Positions 15,432 through 24,048 of a DNA stretch of 64,000 bases are shown one piece after another. Position numbers and translations under genes: made by a program. Where the stretch lies: assembly GCF_001592305.1 (NCBI RefSeq), contig NZ_BCWR01000001.1, positions 434,001-498,000 of the forward strand, read 5' to 3'. Origin of the DNA: Hydrogenophaga taeniospiralis CCUG 15921 (GTDB lineage Bacteria; Pseudomonadota; Gammaproteobacteria; Burkholderiales; Burkholderiaceae_C). Below the pieces are notes generated by a model. The model was not told the origin of the DNA and searched no databases. It worked only from the letters and a program-made list of their open reading frames with translations. Every line of letters begins with the position of its first letter. The first letter of the stretch is position 1.

Positions 15432-17009
15432 TCAGGCAGCGATTGTGGTGGCGAGCGGCGAAGCGCTGGGCCGACCCAGGCGGGTGGGCGAGGTGTATTC
15501 CTGCAGATAGATGTCGAACGGCAGGGTGTCGGCCGCTTCGATCGCGCGCTGGTCCAGCACCGACTGCGCCGCCATGGCTTCATAACGCGCCTGCTGCTTG
15601 GCGCTCCAGGGCAGGCCCAGCAGGTGGGCATGGATCTGCTGCGACTGCGTGCGCACGAACGCCACGAAGGAATCGCCGTGCTCGCGGTGCATCGCGGCGA
15701 GCACCCGCGCCGAGGGCAGGGTCTGGGGCGCCAGCAGCCCGGCGCGGGCCTGGTTCACCGCTTCGGTGTGGGCGTCGCTGCCCTGGGCCGCGTCGAGCGC
15801 GCGCGCGATGGGATCGAGCTGGTCCAGGATCTCGCTGCCCCATTGCACCAGGGGCACGCTCTGGCCCCGTCGCTCCAGGCGCAGGCCGGGCTCGCGTCCG
15901 CGCGCGGCGGTGAGGTGCTGGTTGCGCTTGAGTTCGTGGATTTCGTCCGGCGTATCGGGAGGGCTGTCGCTAAGCAGGCAGTGCAGCAGGAACACATCGA
16001 GAAAACGCAGGGTAGGCGCGCCGATGCCGATGGGCTCGAACGGGTCGAGGTCCATCAGCCGCACCTCGACGTATTCCACACCGCGTTCGCGCAGCGCGTG
16101 CAGCGGGCGTTCGCCGGGGAAGATCACGCGCTTGGGCCGGATCGTGCCGTAGAACTCGTTTTCGATCTGCAGCAGCGTGGTGGCGAGCTGGTTGTATTCA
16201 CCGCCCGGGTTGCGGATGCCCAGCGCTTCATAGGCGGGCCAGGGCCGGGTGAGCGCGTCGTGCAGCGAGGCCGCGTAACCTTCGAGCCCGTTGTAGCTCA
16301 CGTCCAGCGTGGCCTGCGCGTCGCTCTGGTAGCCCAGGCGGCCCATGCGCAACGAGGTGCCATAGGGCATGTGCAGGCTGCCGCTGCTGCCCAGGGGCAA
16401 GAGTTCGTGCTCGCGGCCTTCGACGAAGGTGGAGCACACCGCGGGCGAGGCGCCAAACAGCGTGAGCAGCAGGAAGGCATGGCGGCGGAAGTTGCGGATC
16501 AGCGCGAAGTAGCCGTCGTTGTCCACGCCCGGCAGCGACCAGTTGTAGTGGATGCCTGAAATGGTCTGCATGCGCCGGCCGTAGCGGTGGCCCAGGCCCA
16601 TGCGGTACACGCTCTTGGCGCGCCCGACGTTGGACGAACCGTAGCGGCCCAGCGGAATGGTCTCGTCGGTGGGCAGGCCGCAGGGCATGCTGGAGGCCCA
16701 GAGCATTTCCTCGCCCGAGGTGTCGCCCGCCTTGCGCAGGCTGCGCACGGTGTACTGGTGGATCTCGGTGAGCTCGGCGAGGCACGAGGCCACGCTGTCG
16801 TGCACACCGGTGATCAGTTCCAGCTGCGATTCGCTGTAGTCGGTGGTGATGTGCGGATGGGTCAGGGCGCTGCCCAGCGCCGCGGGGTGCGGCGTGAGGG
16901 CCAGCCGTCCGTCGGGCTGCGCACGCAGACTTTCCTTTTCGATGCCGCGACGCATGCCGCGCAGGCGCTCAGCCGTGAGGGCATCCAGCCGGGGTGTTAC
17001 AGAGGTCAT
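15432..17009 (-). CDS. gshA: glutamate-cysteine ligase (GshA)
   Basis: First enzyme of glutathione synthesis, joining glutamate to cysteine with ATP. The 525-residue length and blocks such as GIEKESLR near the N-terminus, TTDYSESQLELIT, and YGRRMQTISGIHYN match the proteobacterial type-1 family. The ATG at 17009 is followed by the expected N-terminal helix. It starts 33 bp after dusC on the same strand and may share its transcript. Confidence 0.95.
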   Translation of the reverse strand: MTSVTPRLDALTAERLRGMRRGIEKESLRAQPDGRLALTPHPAALGSALTHPHITTDYSESQLELITGVHDSVASCLAELTEIHQYTVRSLRKAGDTSGEEMLWASSMPCGLPTDETIPLGRYGSSNVGRAKSVYRMGLGHRYGRRMQTISGIHYNWSLPGVDNDGYFALIRNFRRHAFLLLTLFGASPAVCSTFVEGREHELLPLGSSGSLHMPYGTSLRMGRLGYQSDAQATLDVSYNGLEGYAASLHDALTRPWPAYEALGIRNPGGEYNQLATTLLQIENEFYGTIRPKRVIFPGERPLHALRERGVEYVEVRLMDLDPFEPIGIGAPTLRFLDVFLLHCLLSDSPPDTPDEIHELKRNQHLTAARGREPGLRLERRGQSVPLVQWGSEILDQLDPIARALDAAQGSDAHTEAVNQARAGLLAPQTLPSARVLAAMHREHGDSFVAFVRTQSQQIHAHLLGLPWSAKQQARYEAMAAQSVLDQRAIEAADTLPFDIYLQEYTSPTRLGRPSASPLATTIAA

Positions 17010-17042
17010 ACAGGCGTCGTGGTTCGGGTCCGGGGCCGGAAG

Positions 17043-18047
17043 TTAACACGAGTGCGCCAACTCCGCTGGCAGCGCCGGGATCGGCTCTGTGGTAATAGGC
17101 GGGCGGATCTGCGACGCCTGCAGCCAGCTTTCGATGGCGGCGGGTTCGTGCACCAGGCGCAGTTCGTCGAACGCGGCCTGGGCCTGCGGGTAGCGCTGGC
17201 GCAGGTAGTTGAGCCACTGCTTGAGCCGCCCGGCGCGGTGGCGGCGCTCCACGCGCACGCTCACCTGTTGCCAGAACGCCAGCAGCAGCGGCGGTATCTG
17301 CTGCCAGGGCACACCACCCAGCCCTTTGATGGCCAGCGCCAGGCCCGGGTCGGTCACCATGCCGCGGCCGATCATGAGCGCGTCGCAACCGGTGACGGCG
17401 CGGCAGCGTTCGGCATCGGCCACGTTCCAGATGTCGCCGTTGGCGATCACGGTGATGCGCGCGCCCGCGGGCAGCGAGGCCCGCACCTGCGCGATGCGCT
17501 CCCAGTAGGCGGGTGGGCGGTAGCCATGCGCCTTGGTGCGCGCGTGGATCACCAGCTCGTCGGCCCCCGCTTCGGCGATGGCGTGCGCGCAGTCCTCGGC
17601 CCGGTGGTCGTCGTTGAAGCCCAGGCGCATCTTGGCCGAGACCGGCACCTGGGCCGGCACCGCGCGGCGCACGGCGGCCACGATGCGGCCGATCAGCTCG
17701 GGCTCGTCCAGCAGCACCGCGCCGCCCCGGCTCTGGTTCACCGTCTTGGCCGGACAGCCGAAATTGAGGTCCACGCCGAATGGGCTCAGGCCCGCGAGCC
17801 GCGCCGCGTTCTCGGCCAGACAGACCGGGTCGGACCCCAACAATTGCGGGCGCACCGGCACGCCCGCGCGGGTGCGCCCGCCATGCAGCAGTTCGGGCAC
17901 CACCCGCAGGAACGCGCGCTCGGGCAACAGGGTCTGGGTGACGCGGATGAACTCGCTCACGCAGCGGTCGATGCCACCGGTGCGCGTGAGCACGTCGCGC
18001 AAGGTCGCGTCGAGCAGGCCTTCCATGGGCGCGAGCAGCAGGGTCAT
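17043..18047 (-). CDS. dusC: tRNA-dihydrouridine synthase (DusC-type)
   Basis: FMN-dependent reductase that makes dihydrouridine in tRNA. TIM-barrel start MTLLLAPMEGLLD, catalytic C98 in NFGCPAKTVN, and phosphate-binding motifs IANGDIW and LMIGRGMVTDPGL are all present. The 334-residue size and C-terminal helical domain fit the DusC subfamily. The start at 18047 matches the conserved N-terminus; a longer frame upstream overlaps the divergent FecR gene and is rejected. Confidence 0.93.
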   Translation of the reverse strand: MTLLLAPMEGLLDATLRDVLTRTGGIDRCVSEFIRVTQTLLPERAFLRVVPELLHGGRTRAGVPVRPQLLGSDPVCLAENAARLAGLSPFGVDLNFGCPAKTVNQSRGGAVLLDEPELIGRIVAAVRRAVPAQVPVSAKMRLGFNDDHRAEDCAHAIAEAGADELVIHARTKAHGYRPPAYWERIAQVRASLPAGARITVIANGDIWNVADAERCRAVTGCDALMIGRGMVTDPGLALAIKGLGGVPWQQIPPLLLAFWQQVSVRVERRHRAGRLKQWLNYLRQRYPQAQAAFDELRLVHEPAAIESWLQASQIRPPITTEPIPALPAELAHSC

Positions 18048-18206
18048 GGGTGGGTGGAGGGTGTGGGCGGCCGTGGGCGGCGGGCTGCCGCGACGGTGCG
18101 GGTGGACCCTGGCGATTCTATCGAGACACCCGCTTTCGTGCGTTGGCCGCGGTTGAGCGCCGTCCGGTACCATCGCGGGTTGTTTCGTACACCCCGGAGT
18201 TCCCCC

Positions 18207-18686
18207 ATGCGTGCGCCCCTCCCCTTGCTTCTGGCCGCCGTCCTGCTGGCGGTGCTGCCCCAGGCCGGGGCGCAGCAGCAGCCCCCGGCCGTGCTTGCCG
18301 ACACGAACCGTGTGGGCACCTTCAAACAGGTGGAAGGCGAGATCTGGGTCGGCCCGGCCGAAGCGCGGCGCACGCCTGTGCCCGGAGACGGTCTCCACGA
18401 AGCCGAGCGCCTGCGCACCGGCAAGACCGGCGCGGCCACCATCACCCTCAAGGACGGCACCGTGGTGACCATGGGCCCCAACACCCTGGTGGAACTGAGC
18501 CGGTTCCAGTACAACCCCACGACCCAGTCGGGCCAGCTCGCGCTGGAGCTGCTGCAGGGTTCGATCCGCGTCGTCACCGGCCTGCTGGCGAAGATCAACC
18601 CCGAACTGTTCAAGATCACCACCCCCACCTCGGTGGTGGGCGTGCGCGGCACCGACTTCATCGTGGACGCCCCGGCACAGCCCTGA
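18207..18686 (+). CDS. FecR-domain periplasmic protein
   Basis: Secreted 159-residue protein. A signal peptide (residues 1-22, ending QAGA-Q) is followed by a single FecR domain: 'LRTGKTGAATITLKDGTVV' and 'TPTSVVGVRGTDFIV' are the hallmark blocks. GGAG stands eight bases before the ATG at 18207. It lacks the TonB and sigma-regulator context of true FecR. Stand-alone FecR proteins of this sort usually lie beside an OmpA-like lipoprotein, as here. Only 19 bp separate it from the next gene. Confidence 0.88.
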   Translation: MRAPLPLLLAAVLLAVLPQAGAQQQPPAVLADTNRVGTFKQVEGEIWVGPAEARRTPVPGDGLHEAERLRTGKTGAATITLKDGTVVTMGPNTLVELSRFQYNPTTQSGQLALELLQGSIRVVTGLLAKINPELFKITTPTSVVGVRGTDFIVDAPAQP

Positions 18687-18705
18687 ACCACCCGAGGCCC
18701 GACCC

Positions 18706-19320
18706 ATGCCTGACATCCATCCCCTGCCCCGACGATCCACCGCCCTCCTCGCGATGCTGCTGGGCGCCGTGCTGTCGGCCTGCGCGCCGACCACGCGCGT
18801 GATCCTGCTGCCCCAGGCCAACGGCACACCCAGTGCGGTGGCGGTGAGCACCGCCCGGGGCGAGCAGGTGATCGACCAGCCCTACCAGGTGGCCAACGTG
18901 GGCGCGCGCGGTGCGCTCAGCGTGGACACCACCACGGCCGAGAAGGTGCGCGAGGCCTACCCGCGCCTGATCACGCTGCAGCCGCCGCCGCCCGAGCGCT
19001 TCGTGCTGGAATTCGAGCTCGCCACCCCGCAGCTCACCCCCGAGTCGCAGGCGCAGCTGGACCACGTGGTGGCCCGCGCCAAGGCCCGTCCCGGCGGCGA
19101 GATCGTGGTGACCGGCCACACCGACCGCCAGGGCCCGCTGGAAGCCAACGACGCGCTCTCGCTGGAGCGCGCCCAGGCCATCCGCGAACAGTTGATCGAG
19201 CGTGGCCTGCGGGCCGAGCTCATCGAGGCCGTGGGCCGCGGTGAACGCGAACCGCTGGTGCCCACCGACGACGAGGTGGCCGAGCCCCGCAACCGCCGCG
19301 CCGTGATCGACGTGCGCTGA
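18706..19320 (+). CDS. OmpA-family lipoprotein
   Basis: A 204-residue outer-membrane lipoprotein: lipobox LSAC with C26 as the lipidated residue, a variable middle, and a C-terminal OmpA peptidoglycan-binding domain (FELATPQLTPESQAQL, VTGHTDRQGP, NRRAVIDV). It probably anchors to peptidoglycan. Read with the upstream FecR gene, from which it is separated by 19 bp, so the two are likely made together. Confidence 0.9.
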   Translation: MPDIHPLPRRSTALLAMLLGAVLSACAPTTRVILLPQANGTPSAVAVSTARGEQVIDQPYQVANVGARGALSVDTTTAEKVREAYPRLITLQPPPPERFVLEFELATPQLTPESQAQLDHVVARAKARPGGEIVVTGHTDRQGPLEANDALSLERAQAIREQLIERGLRAELIEAVGRGEREPLVPTDDEVAEPRNRRAVIDVR

Positions 19321-19344
19321 GCACACCCTGACACACCACCACCC

Positions 19345-19833
19345 ATGGCCACCGAACACAGCCTGACCCGCGCCCTGCGTGAGCTGCTGGCCAGCCAGCG
19401 CACGGCCGCGCTCGGCACGCTGGACGAACACGGCGCACCTTTTGTTTCCATGGTCCCGTTCGCGGTGGACCCGGTTGATCACAGCCTGGTGATCCACGTC
19501 AGCGGTCTGGCCGCGCACAGCCGCAACCTGCAGCGCTCGCCCCGTGTGTCGGTGCTGGTCTGCCAGGCCGAGGTGGCGGGCGAACCGGTGCACGCCTTGC
19601 CGCGCGTCACGCTCGACGCCACCGCCCTCGTGGCCGAACCCGGCAGCCCCGAAGCGCTGGCCTGCCGCGCTGTCTATCTGGAACGGTTCCCCGACGCCGA
19701 ACCCATGACCGCGCTCGGCGACTTCCGCTTCGCGCGCCTGCGCGCCAGCGGCGCACGCCAGGTGGCCGGCTTTGGCGCGGCGCGCAGCCTGGATGCCGCC
19801 GAGCTGACGCAGGCCCTCGGCCCCGCGCCCTGA
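19345..19833 (+). CDS. HugZ / pyridoxamine-phosphate-oxidase-like FMN-binding protein
   Basis: A 162-residue split-barrel flavoprotein. The N-terminus (LLASQRTAALGTLDEHGAP) and the SGLAAHSRNLQRSP block are typical of HugZ/PNPOx-like proteins. It lacks the extra C-terminal domain of haem-degrading HugZ, so haem oxygenase activity is doubtful. Ends 14 bp before rluA and is probably co-transcribed with it. Confidence 0.82.
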   Translation: MATEHSLTRALRELLASQRTAALGTLDEHGAPFVSMVPFAVDPVDHSLVIHVSGLAAHSRNLQRSPRVSVLVCQAEVAGEPVHALPRVTLDATALVAEPGSPEALACRAVYLERFPDAEPMTALGDFRFARLRASGARQVAGFGAARSLDAAELTQALGPAP

Positions 19834-19847
19834 CCGACGGCCGCACG

Positions 19848-20504
19848 GTGGACGACCACGGCCTGAACCTGCTGCACGCCGACGAGGCGATGCTGGTGTT
19901 CGACAAGCCCTCGGGCCTGCTGAGCGTGCCCGGGCGCGGCCCGGACAAGCAGGACTGCCTGAGCGCCCGCGCCCAGGCGGTCTGGCCCGACGCCCTGGTG
20001 GTGCACCGGCTGGACATGGCCACCTCCGGCATCGTGGTCATGGCGCGCGGCATCGAAGCCCAGCGCACCCTGAGCACCGCGTTCGAAAAGCGCCGCGTGC
20101 ACAAGCGCTACACGGCGGTGGTGGTCGGCACACTGGACAACCCGCTACCCGACAACGGCTGGAACACCATCGACCTGCCCCTGATCCTGGACTGGCTCGC
20201 CCGACCGCGCAGCATCGTGCACCACGAGTTTGGCAAACCCAGCCTCACGCACTGGCGCCTGGCCGCGGCGCCCGCGCCCGGGCCGGACATGACCCGGCTG
20301 GACCTCGAACCCGTCACCGGCCGTTCGCACCAGCTGCGCGTGCATCTGCAAGCCATTGGCCACCCCATCGTGGGCGATCCGCTCTACGCCAGCCCGGCCC
20401 AGGAGGCGCTGGCCAAGCGCCTGCTGCTGCACGCGCAGGCGCTGGAACTGCCGCACCCGGTCTCGGGGGAGACACTGCGGTTCGAATGTCCCTGTCCGTT
20501 CTGA
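19848..20504 (+). CDS. rluA: RluA-family pseudouridine synthase
   Basis: Isomerises uridine to pseudouridine in rRNA or tRNA. The catalytic motif HRLDMATSG carries the essential Asp, and the C-terminal RSHQLRVHLQAIGHPIVGDPLY block is typical of RluA. At 218 aa with no S4 domain it fits the short RluA subfamily rather than RluC or RluD. The start is a GTG at 19848, 14 bp after the previous stop. A long perfect hairpin begins at its stop codon. Confidence 0.92.
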   Translation: MDDHGLNLLHADEAMLVFDKPSGLLSVPGRGPDKQDCLSARAQAVWPDALVVHRLDMATSGIVVMARGIEAQRTLSTAFEKRRVHKRYTAVVVGTLDNPLPDNGWNTIDLPLILDWLARPRSIVHHEFGKPSLTHWRLAAAPAPGPDMTRLDLEPVTGRSHQLRVHLQAIGHPIVGDPLYASPAQEALAKRLLLHAQALELPHPVSGETLRFECPCPF

Positions 20505-20560
20505 GAGGCTGAGAGTTTTTCGGGCGTGACCGAGCAACGCCCGAAAAACTCTCAGCCTCT
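20504..20560. repeat. 24-bp perfect inverted repeat (large hairpin)
   Basis: Left arm 20504-20527 and right arm 20537-20560 are exact reverse complements of 24 bases with a nine-base loop. The arm contains TTTTT in its left half and AAAAA in its right. It starts on the last base of the rluA stop codon and ends 16 bases before the next gene's ATG. No U-tract follows on the plus strand. Confidence 0.9.
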
Positions 20561-20576
20561 GACCCCAGGAGCCGCC

Positions 20577-21356
20577 ATGAACCCAGATACACAACACCTC
20601 ACCATCCTCACCGGCGCCTCGCGCGGCATGGGTCTGGCCATGGCGCGCCAGTTGCTCACGCCCGGGCGCCTGCTGCTGTGCATTTCGCGCCACGCATCGC
20701 CCGCGCTGGAGACCGAAGCCGCGCAACACGGCGCCCACCTGTTGCAGTGGTCGCAGGACCTGGCTGACACCATTGCTGCGGCCGCGCGGCTGCGGCACTG
20801 GCTTGAAAGCCAACCAGCTTCTGCGCTGGCCAGCGCCACGCTGATCAACAACGCCGGGGTGATCCCGCGCATCGGCCCGCTCGACGCCTGCCCGCCCGAC
20901 GAGCTGGCCAACGCGCTGCGCGTGGGGCTGGAGGCGCCGATGCAGCTCACCGCGGCGTTTCTGGCCGCGACCGGCGCCTGGGTGGACGCGGGCTGGCGTG
21001 GCCCGCGCAAGGTGCTCAACATCTCCTCGGGACTGGGCCGCTACCCCATGGCCGCCCAGGCGCCCTACTGCGCGGCCAAGGCGGGCATGGACCACTTCAC
21101 CCGCTGCAGCGCGCTCGACGAGGCCCGGCGCGCGCACGGCGCCAGGCTGGTGTCGCTGGCTCCCGGCGTGATCGACACCGACATGCAGGTGCAGCTGCGC
21201 GCGGGCGACCCCAGCGCCTTCCCCGACCGGCAGCGGTTCCTGGAACTGCAAAGCCAGGGGCAACTCGCCGCACCCGAAACCGCCGCCGCGCGCGTGCTCG
21301 CCTGGCTGGAGCGCCCGGACTTTGGCGAGCAGCCGGTGGCCGACGTGCGCGACTGA
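20577..21356 (+). CDS. short-chain dehydrogenase/reductase
   Basis: NAD(P)-dependent SDR of 259 aa. Cofactor motif TGASRGMG (about residues 10-17), NNAG, and catalytic Ser plus Y-x3-K (PYCAAKAGMDHF). The spacing and C-terminal LVSLAPGVIDTDMQ resemble sepiapterin/benzil-reductase-like SDRs, but the substrate cannot be read from sequence. AGGAG before the ATG at 20577 decides the start. The large hairpin lies just upstream. Confidence 0.85.
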   Translation: MNPDTQHLTILTGASRGMGLAMARQLLTPGRLLLCISRHASPALETEAAQHGAHLLQWSQDLADTIAAAARLRHWLESQPASALASATLINNAGVIPRIGPLDACPPDELANALRVGLEAPMQLTAAFLAATGAWVDAGWRGPRKVLNISSGLGRYPMAAQAPYCAAKAGMDHFTRCSALDEARRAHGARLVSLAPGVIDTDMQVQLRAGDPSAFPDRQRFLELQSQGQLAAPETAAARVLAWLERPDFGEQPVADVRD

Positions 21357-21497
21357 GCCCGGGCGCCCTGGTCGGTGCTGGCGGGGCGTGCCGCCCCTTG
21401 GGCCTCGGCGGCGCGGGGGTACGATGTGCTGTTTTCCGCGGCGTGGCCGCCCGGCCCCCAGCGGAACCATCCATCCCTACCTGTCTGGAGACCCCCC

Positions 21498-22682
21498 ATG
21501 AGCCGAGAAGTCGTTATCGTCAGCGCCGCCCGCACCGCCATCGGCACCTTTGGTGGCAGCCTGAAAGACGTGCCCCCTACCGAACTCGGCACGCTGGTCG
21601 TCAAGGAAACCCTGGCCCGCGCCCAGCTCGACGGCAAAGACGTGGGCCACGTGGTGTTCGGCCACGTGGTCAACACCGAACCCAAGGACATGTACCTCTC
21701 GCGCGTGGCCGCCATCAACGGTGGTTGCGCCGAAGGCACGCCCGCCTTCAACGTCAACCGCCTCTGCGGCTCGGGCCTGCAGGCCATCGTCTCGGCCTCG
21801 CAATCCATCTTGCTGGGCGACACCGACATCGCCATCGGCGGCGGCGCCGAGTGCATGAGCCGCGCGCCGTTTGCCTCGCTCAACATGCGCTGGGGCGCCC
21901 GCATGGGCGACACCAAGATGGTCGACATGATGGTCGGTGCCCTGCACGACCCCTTCCACACCATCCACATGGGCGTGACCGCCGAGAACATCGCCGCCAA
22001 GTGGGGCATCAGCCGCGAAGACCAGGACCGGCTGGCCGTGGAAAGCCACAACCGCGCCCAGCGCGCCACCGAAGAAGGCCGCTTCAAGGACCAGATCGTC
22101 CCGGTCATGCTCAAGAGCCGCAAGGGTGAAGTGGCCTACGCCACCGACGAGCACTTCCGCCCCAACTGCGGCATGGAAGAGCTGGCCAAACTCAAACCGG
22201 TGTTCGTGAAGGACAACGGCACCGTCACCGCCGGCAACGCTTCGGGCATCAACGACGCCGCCGCGGCCGTGGTGCTGATGGAGGCCGCCACCGCCAAGGC
22301 CCGCGGCTTGGCACCGCTGGCGCGCCTGGTGGCCTACGCCCACGCCGGCGTGGACCCGAAGTACATGGGCATCGGCCCGGTGCCGGCCTCCAAGCTGGCG
22401 CTGCAGAAGGCCGGCCTCACCGTCAACGACCTCGACGTGATCGAAGCCAACGAAGCCTTCGCCGCCCAGGCCTGCGCCGTGTCCAGAGACCTCGGCCTGG
22501 ACCCGGCCAAGGTCAACCCCAACGGCTCGGGCATTTCGCTCGGCCACCCCATCGGGGCCACCGGCGCGCTGATCACGGTGAAGGCGCTGTACGAACTGCA
22601 GCGCATCAACGGCCGCTACGCGCTCGTCACGATGTGCATCGGCGGCGGCCAGGGCATCGCCGCGGTATTCGAAAGGCTGTAA
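21498..22682 (+). CDS. phaA: acetyl-CoA acetyltransferase (thiolase)
   Basis: Condenses two acetyl-CoA to acetoacetyl-CoA, or the reverse. The 394-residue thiolase has the acylated nucleophile C90 in NRLCGSG, H350 in GHPIGATG and the general-base C380 in MCIGGGQG. TGGAG precedes the ATG. It stands apart from other PHB genes, with the ravA homologue starting four bases after its stop. Biosynthetic (PhaA) versus degradative (AtoB) use cannot be decided here; the scoAB pair at 38-40 kb could supply acetoacetyl-CoA. Confidence 0.92.
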   Translation: MSREVVIVSAARTAIGTFGGSLKDVPPTELGTLVVKETLARAQLDGKDVGHVVFGHVVNTEPKDMYLSRVAAINGGCAEGTPAFNVNRLCGSGLQAIVSASQSILLGDTDIAIGGGAECMSRAPFASLNMRWGARMGDTKMVDMMVGALHDPFHTIHMGVTAENIAAKWGISREDQDRLAVESHNRAQRATEEGRFKDQIVPVMLKSRKGEVAYATDEHFRPNCGMEELAKLKPVFVKDNGTVTAGNASGINDAAAAVVLMEAATAKARGLAPLARLVAYAHAGVDPKYMGIGPVPASKLALQKAGLTVNDLDVIEANEAFAAQACAVSRDLGLDPAKVNPNGSGISLGHPIGATGALITVKALYELQRINGRYALVTMCIGGGQGIAAVFERL

Positions 22683-22686
22683 GGCC

Positions 22687-24048
22687 ATGCGCTGGGCAGC
22701 ATCCATCGCAGAACTCGAACGCGGTCTGTTGCAACGCGACGTGGCTGCCCGTGCGCTGCTGCTGGCGGCGCTGGCGGGCGAACACGTGTTGCTGCTCGGC
22801 CCGCCCGGCACGGCCAAGAGCGAGCTTGCGCGCCGCCTGCAGCGCCTGCTGCCCGGCGCGCACTACTTCGAGCGCCTGCTCACCCGCTTCACCGTGCCCG
22901 AGGAGTTGTTCGGCCCGCTCTCGCTGCGCGCACTCGAAGACGACCGCTACGAACGCCTGACCGAAGGTTACCTGCCGAGCGCCGAGGTGGCGTTTCTCGA
23001 CGAGGTGTTCAAGGCCAACTCGGCCATCCTCAACACCCTGCTCGGCCTGCTGCACGAACGCCAGTTCGACAACGGCAGCCAGCGCCTGCCGGTGCCGCTG
23101 GTGTGCCTGGTGGGCGCCAGCAACGAGGTGCCGCAGGACGACAGCCTGCACGCGTTCTACGACCGTTTCCTGCTGCGCGTGCCGGTGCAGCCGGTGGACG
23201 ATCAACACTTCACCGCCCTGCTGCTGGCCGACGCGCCAGACGCGGGCGACGCCCCGGCCGATGCGCTGATCGACCCGGCGGTGGTGGAGGCCCTGCGCGA
23301 GCAAGCGCCGCTGGTCCCGTTGGGCGAAGCCGCGCTGGCACTGCTGCTGCAGGCCCGGCAACACGCGAGCCAGAGCGGGCAGACCGTGTCGGACCGGCGC
23401 TGGCGCCAGCTGGTGGCGCTGCTGCAACTGCAGGCCGCGAGCCGCCAGGCCAGCGAGGTCGGCCCCTGGGACCTGTGGCTGCTGCCTTTTGTGCTGGCCG
23501 CCGACCCGGCGCAGGTGCCCGGCTGGACCGGGTTTTTCCTGCACGGCGTGGCCCGGACCGCACCAATTGCCGTGCAGGGTCTGGAGCGCGCGGTACAGGC
23601 GTTCGAACAGCAGCTCGACACAGAGCGCCGCGCCCCGCCCGACGCGCAGGACGACAGTGCGGGCAAGCTGGCGCTGGCGCGTGCCATCAGCCGGCCGGGT
23701 GAAGAAAGCGAGATGTTGCGCATCACCAGCGAGCGCGCCCAGCGCCGCTACAGCCCCGTGCACATCGAAGCGCGCGTGGCGCAATGCGATCAGTTGCTGG
23801 AGCGGCTGATGGCACTGCACGGCGAATGGCTGGCGGTGGCGCGCGAGGTGTTGGCCCAGGCCCGCGCGCACGACTGGCTGCCCCCCAGCTGGCTGCTGCC
23901 GATCGAAGCCGTGCACGCCGAGCGCTGCGGCCACCTGGCCAGCCTGTGCGCGCAGCATCAGTCCACGCGCAACGGCTTTGCGGCCCTGCCGGTGGAGGCC
24001 AGTGCCACCGCGCAAGCACCGGCACCGGTGTCCTGGGAATCCCCGTGA
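22687..24048 (+). CDS. ravA: MoxR-family AAA+ ATPase, RavA-like
   Basis: A 453-residue AAA+ ATPase. Walker A GPPGTAKS (residues 38-45), Walker B VAFLDEVFKAN, a sensor-1 block GASNEVPQDD and an arginine finger region follow in order, with a long C-terminal helical part as in RavA. It overlaps the next gene's ATG by one base (TGATG), so translation is probably coupled. RavA works with ViaA and has been linked to Fe-S and respiratory enzymes in enterobacteria; that role here is inferred. Confidence 0.88.
   Translation: MRWAASIAELERGLLQRDVAARALLLAALAGEHVLLLGPPGTAKSELARRLQRLLPGAHYFERLLTRFTVPEELFGPLSLRALEDDRYERLTEGYLPSAEVAFLDEVFKANSAILNTLLGLLHERQFDNGSQRLPVPLVCLVGASNEVPQDDSLHAFYDRFLLRVPVQPVDDQHFTALLLADAPDAGDAPADALIDPAVVEALREQAPLVPLGEAALALLLQARQHASQSGQTVSDRRWRQLVALLQLQAASRQASEVGPWDLWLLPFVLAADPAQVPGWTGFFLHGVARTAPIAVQGLERAVQAFEQQLDTERRAPPDAQDDSAGKLALARAISRPGEESEMLRITSERAQRRYSPVHIEARVAQCDQLLERLMALHGEWLAVAREVLAQARAHDWLPPSWLLPIEAVHAERCGHLASLCAQHQSTRNGFAALPVEASATAQAPAPVSWESP

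Noticed and set aside
16587..18206. Long in-frame upstream extension of the FecR gene
   Set aside because: It runs antisense to gshA and dusC; the signal peptide at 18207 with a ribosome site marks the true start.
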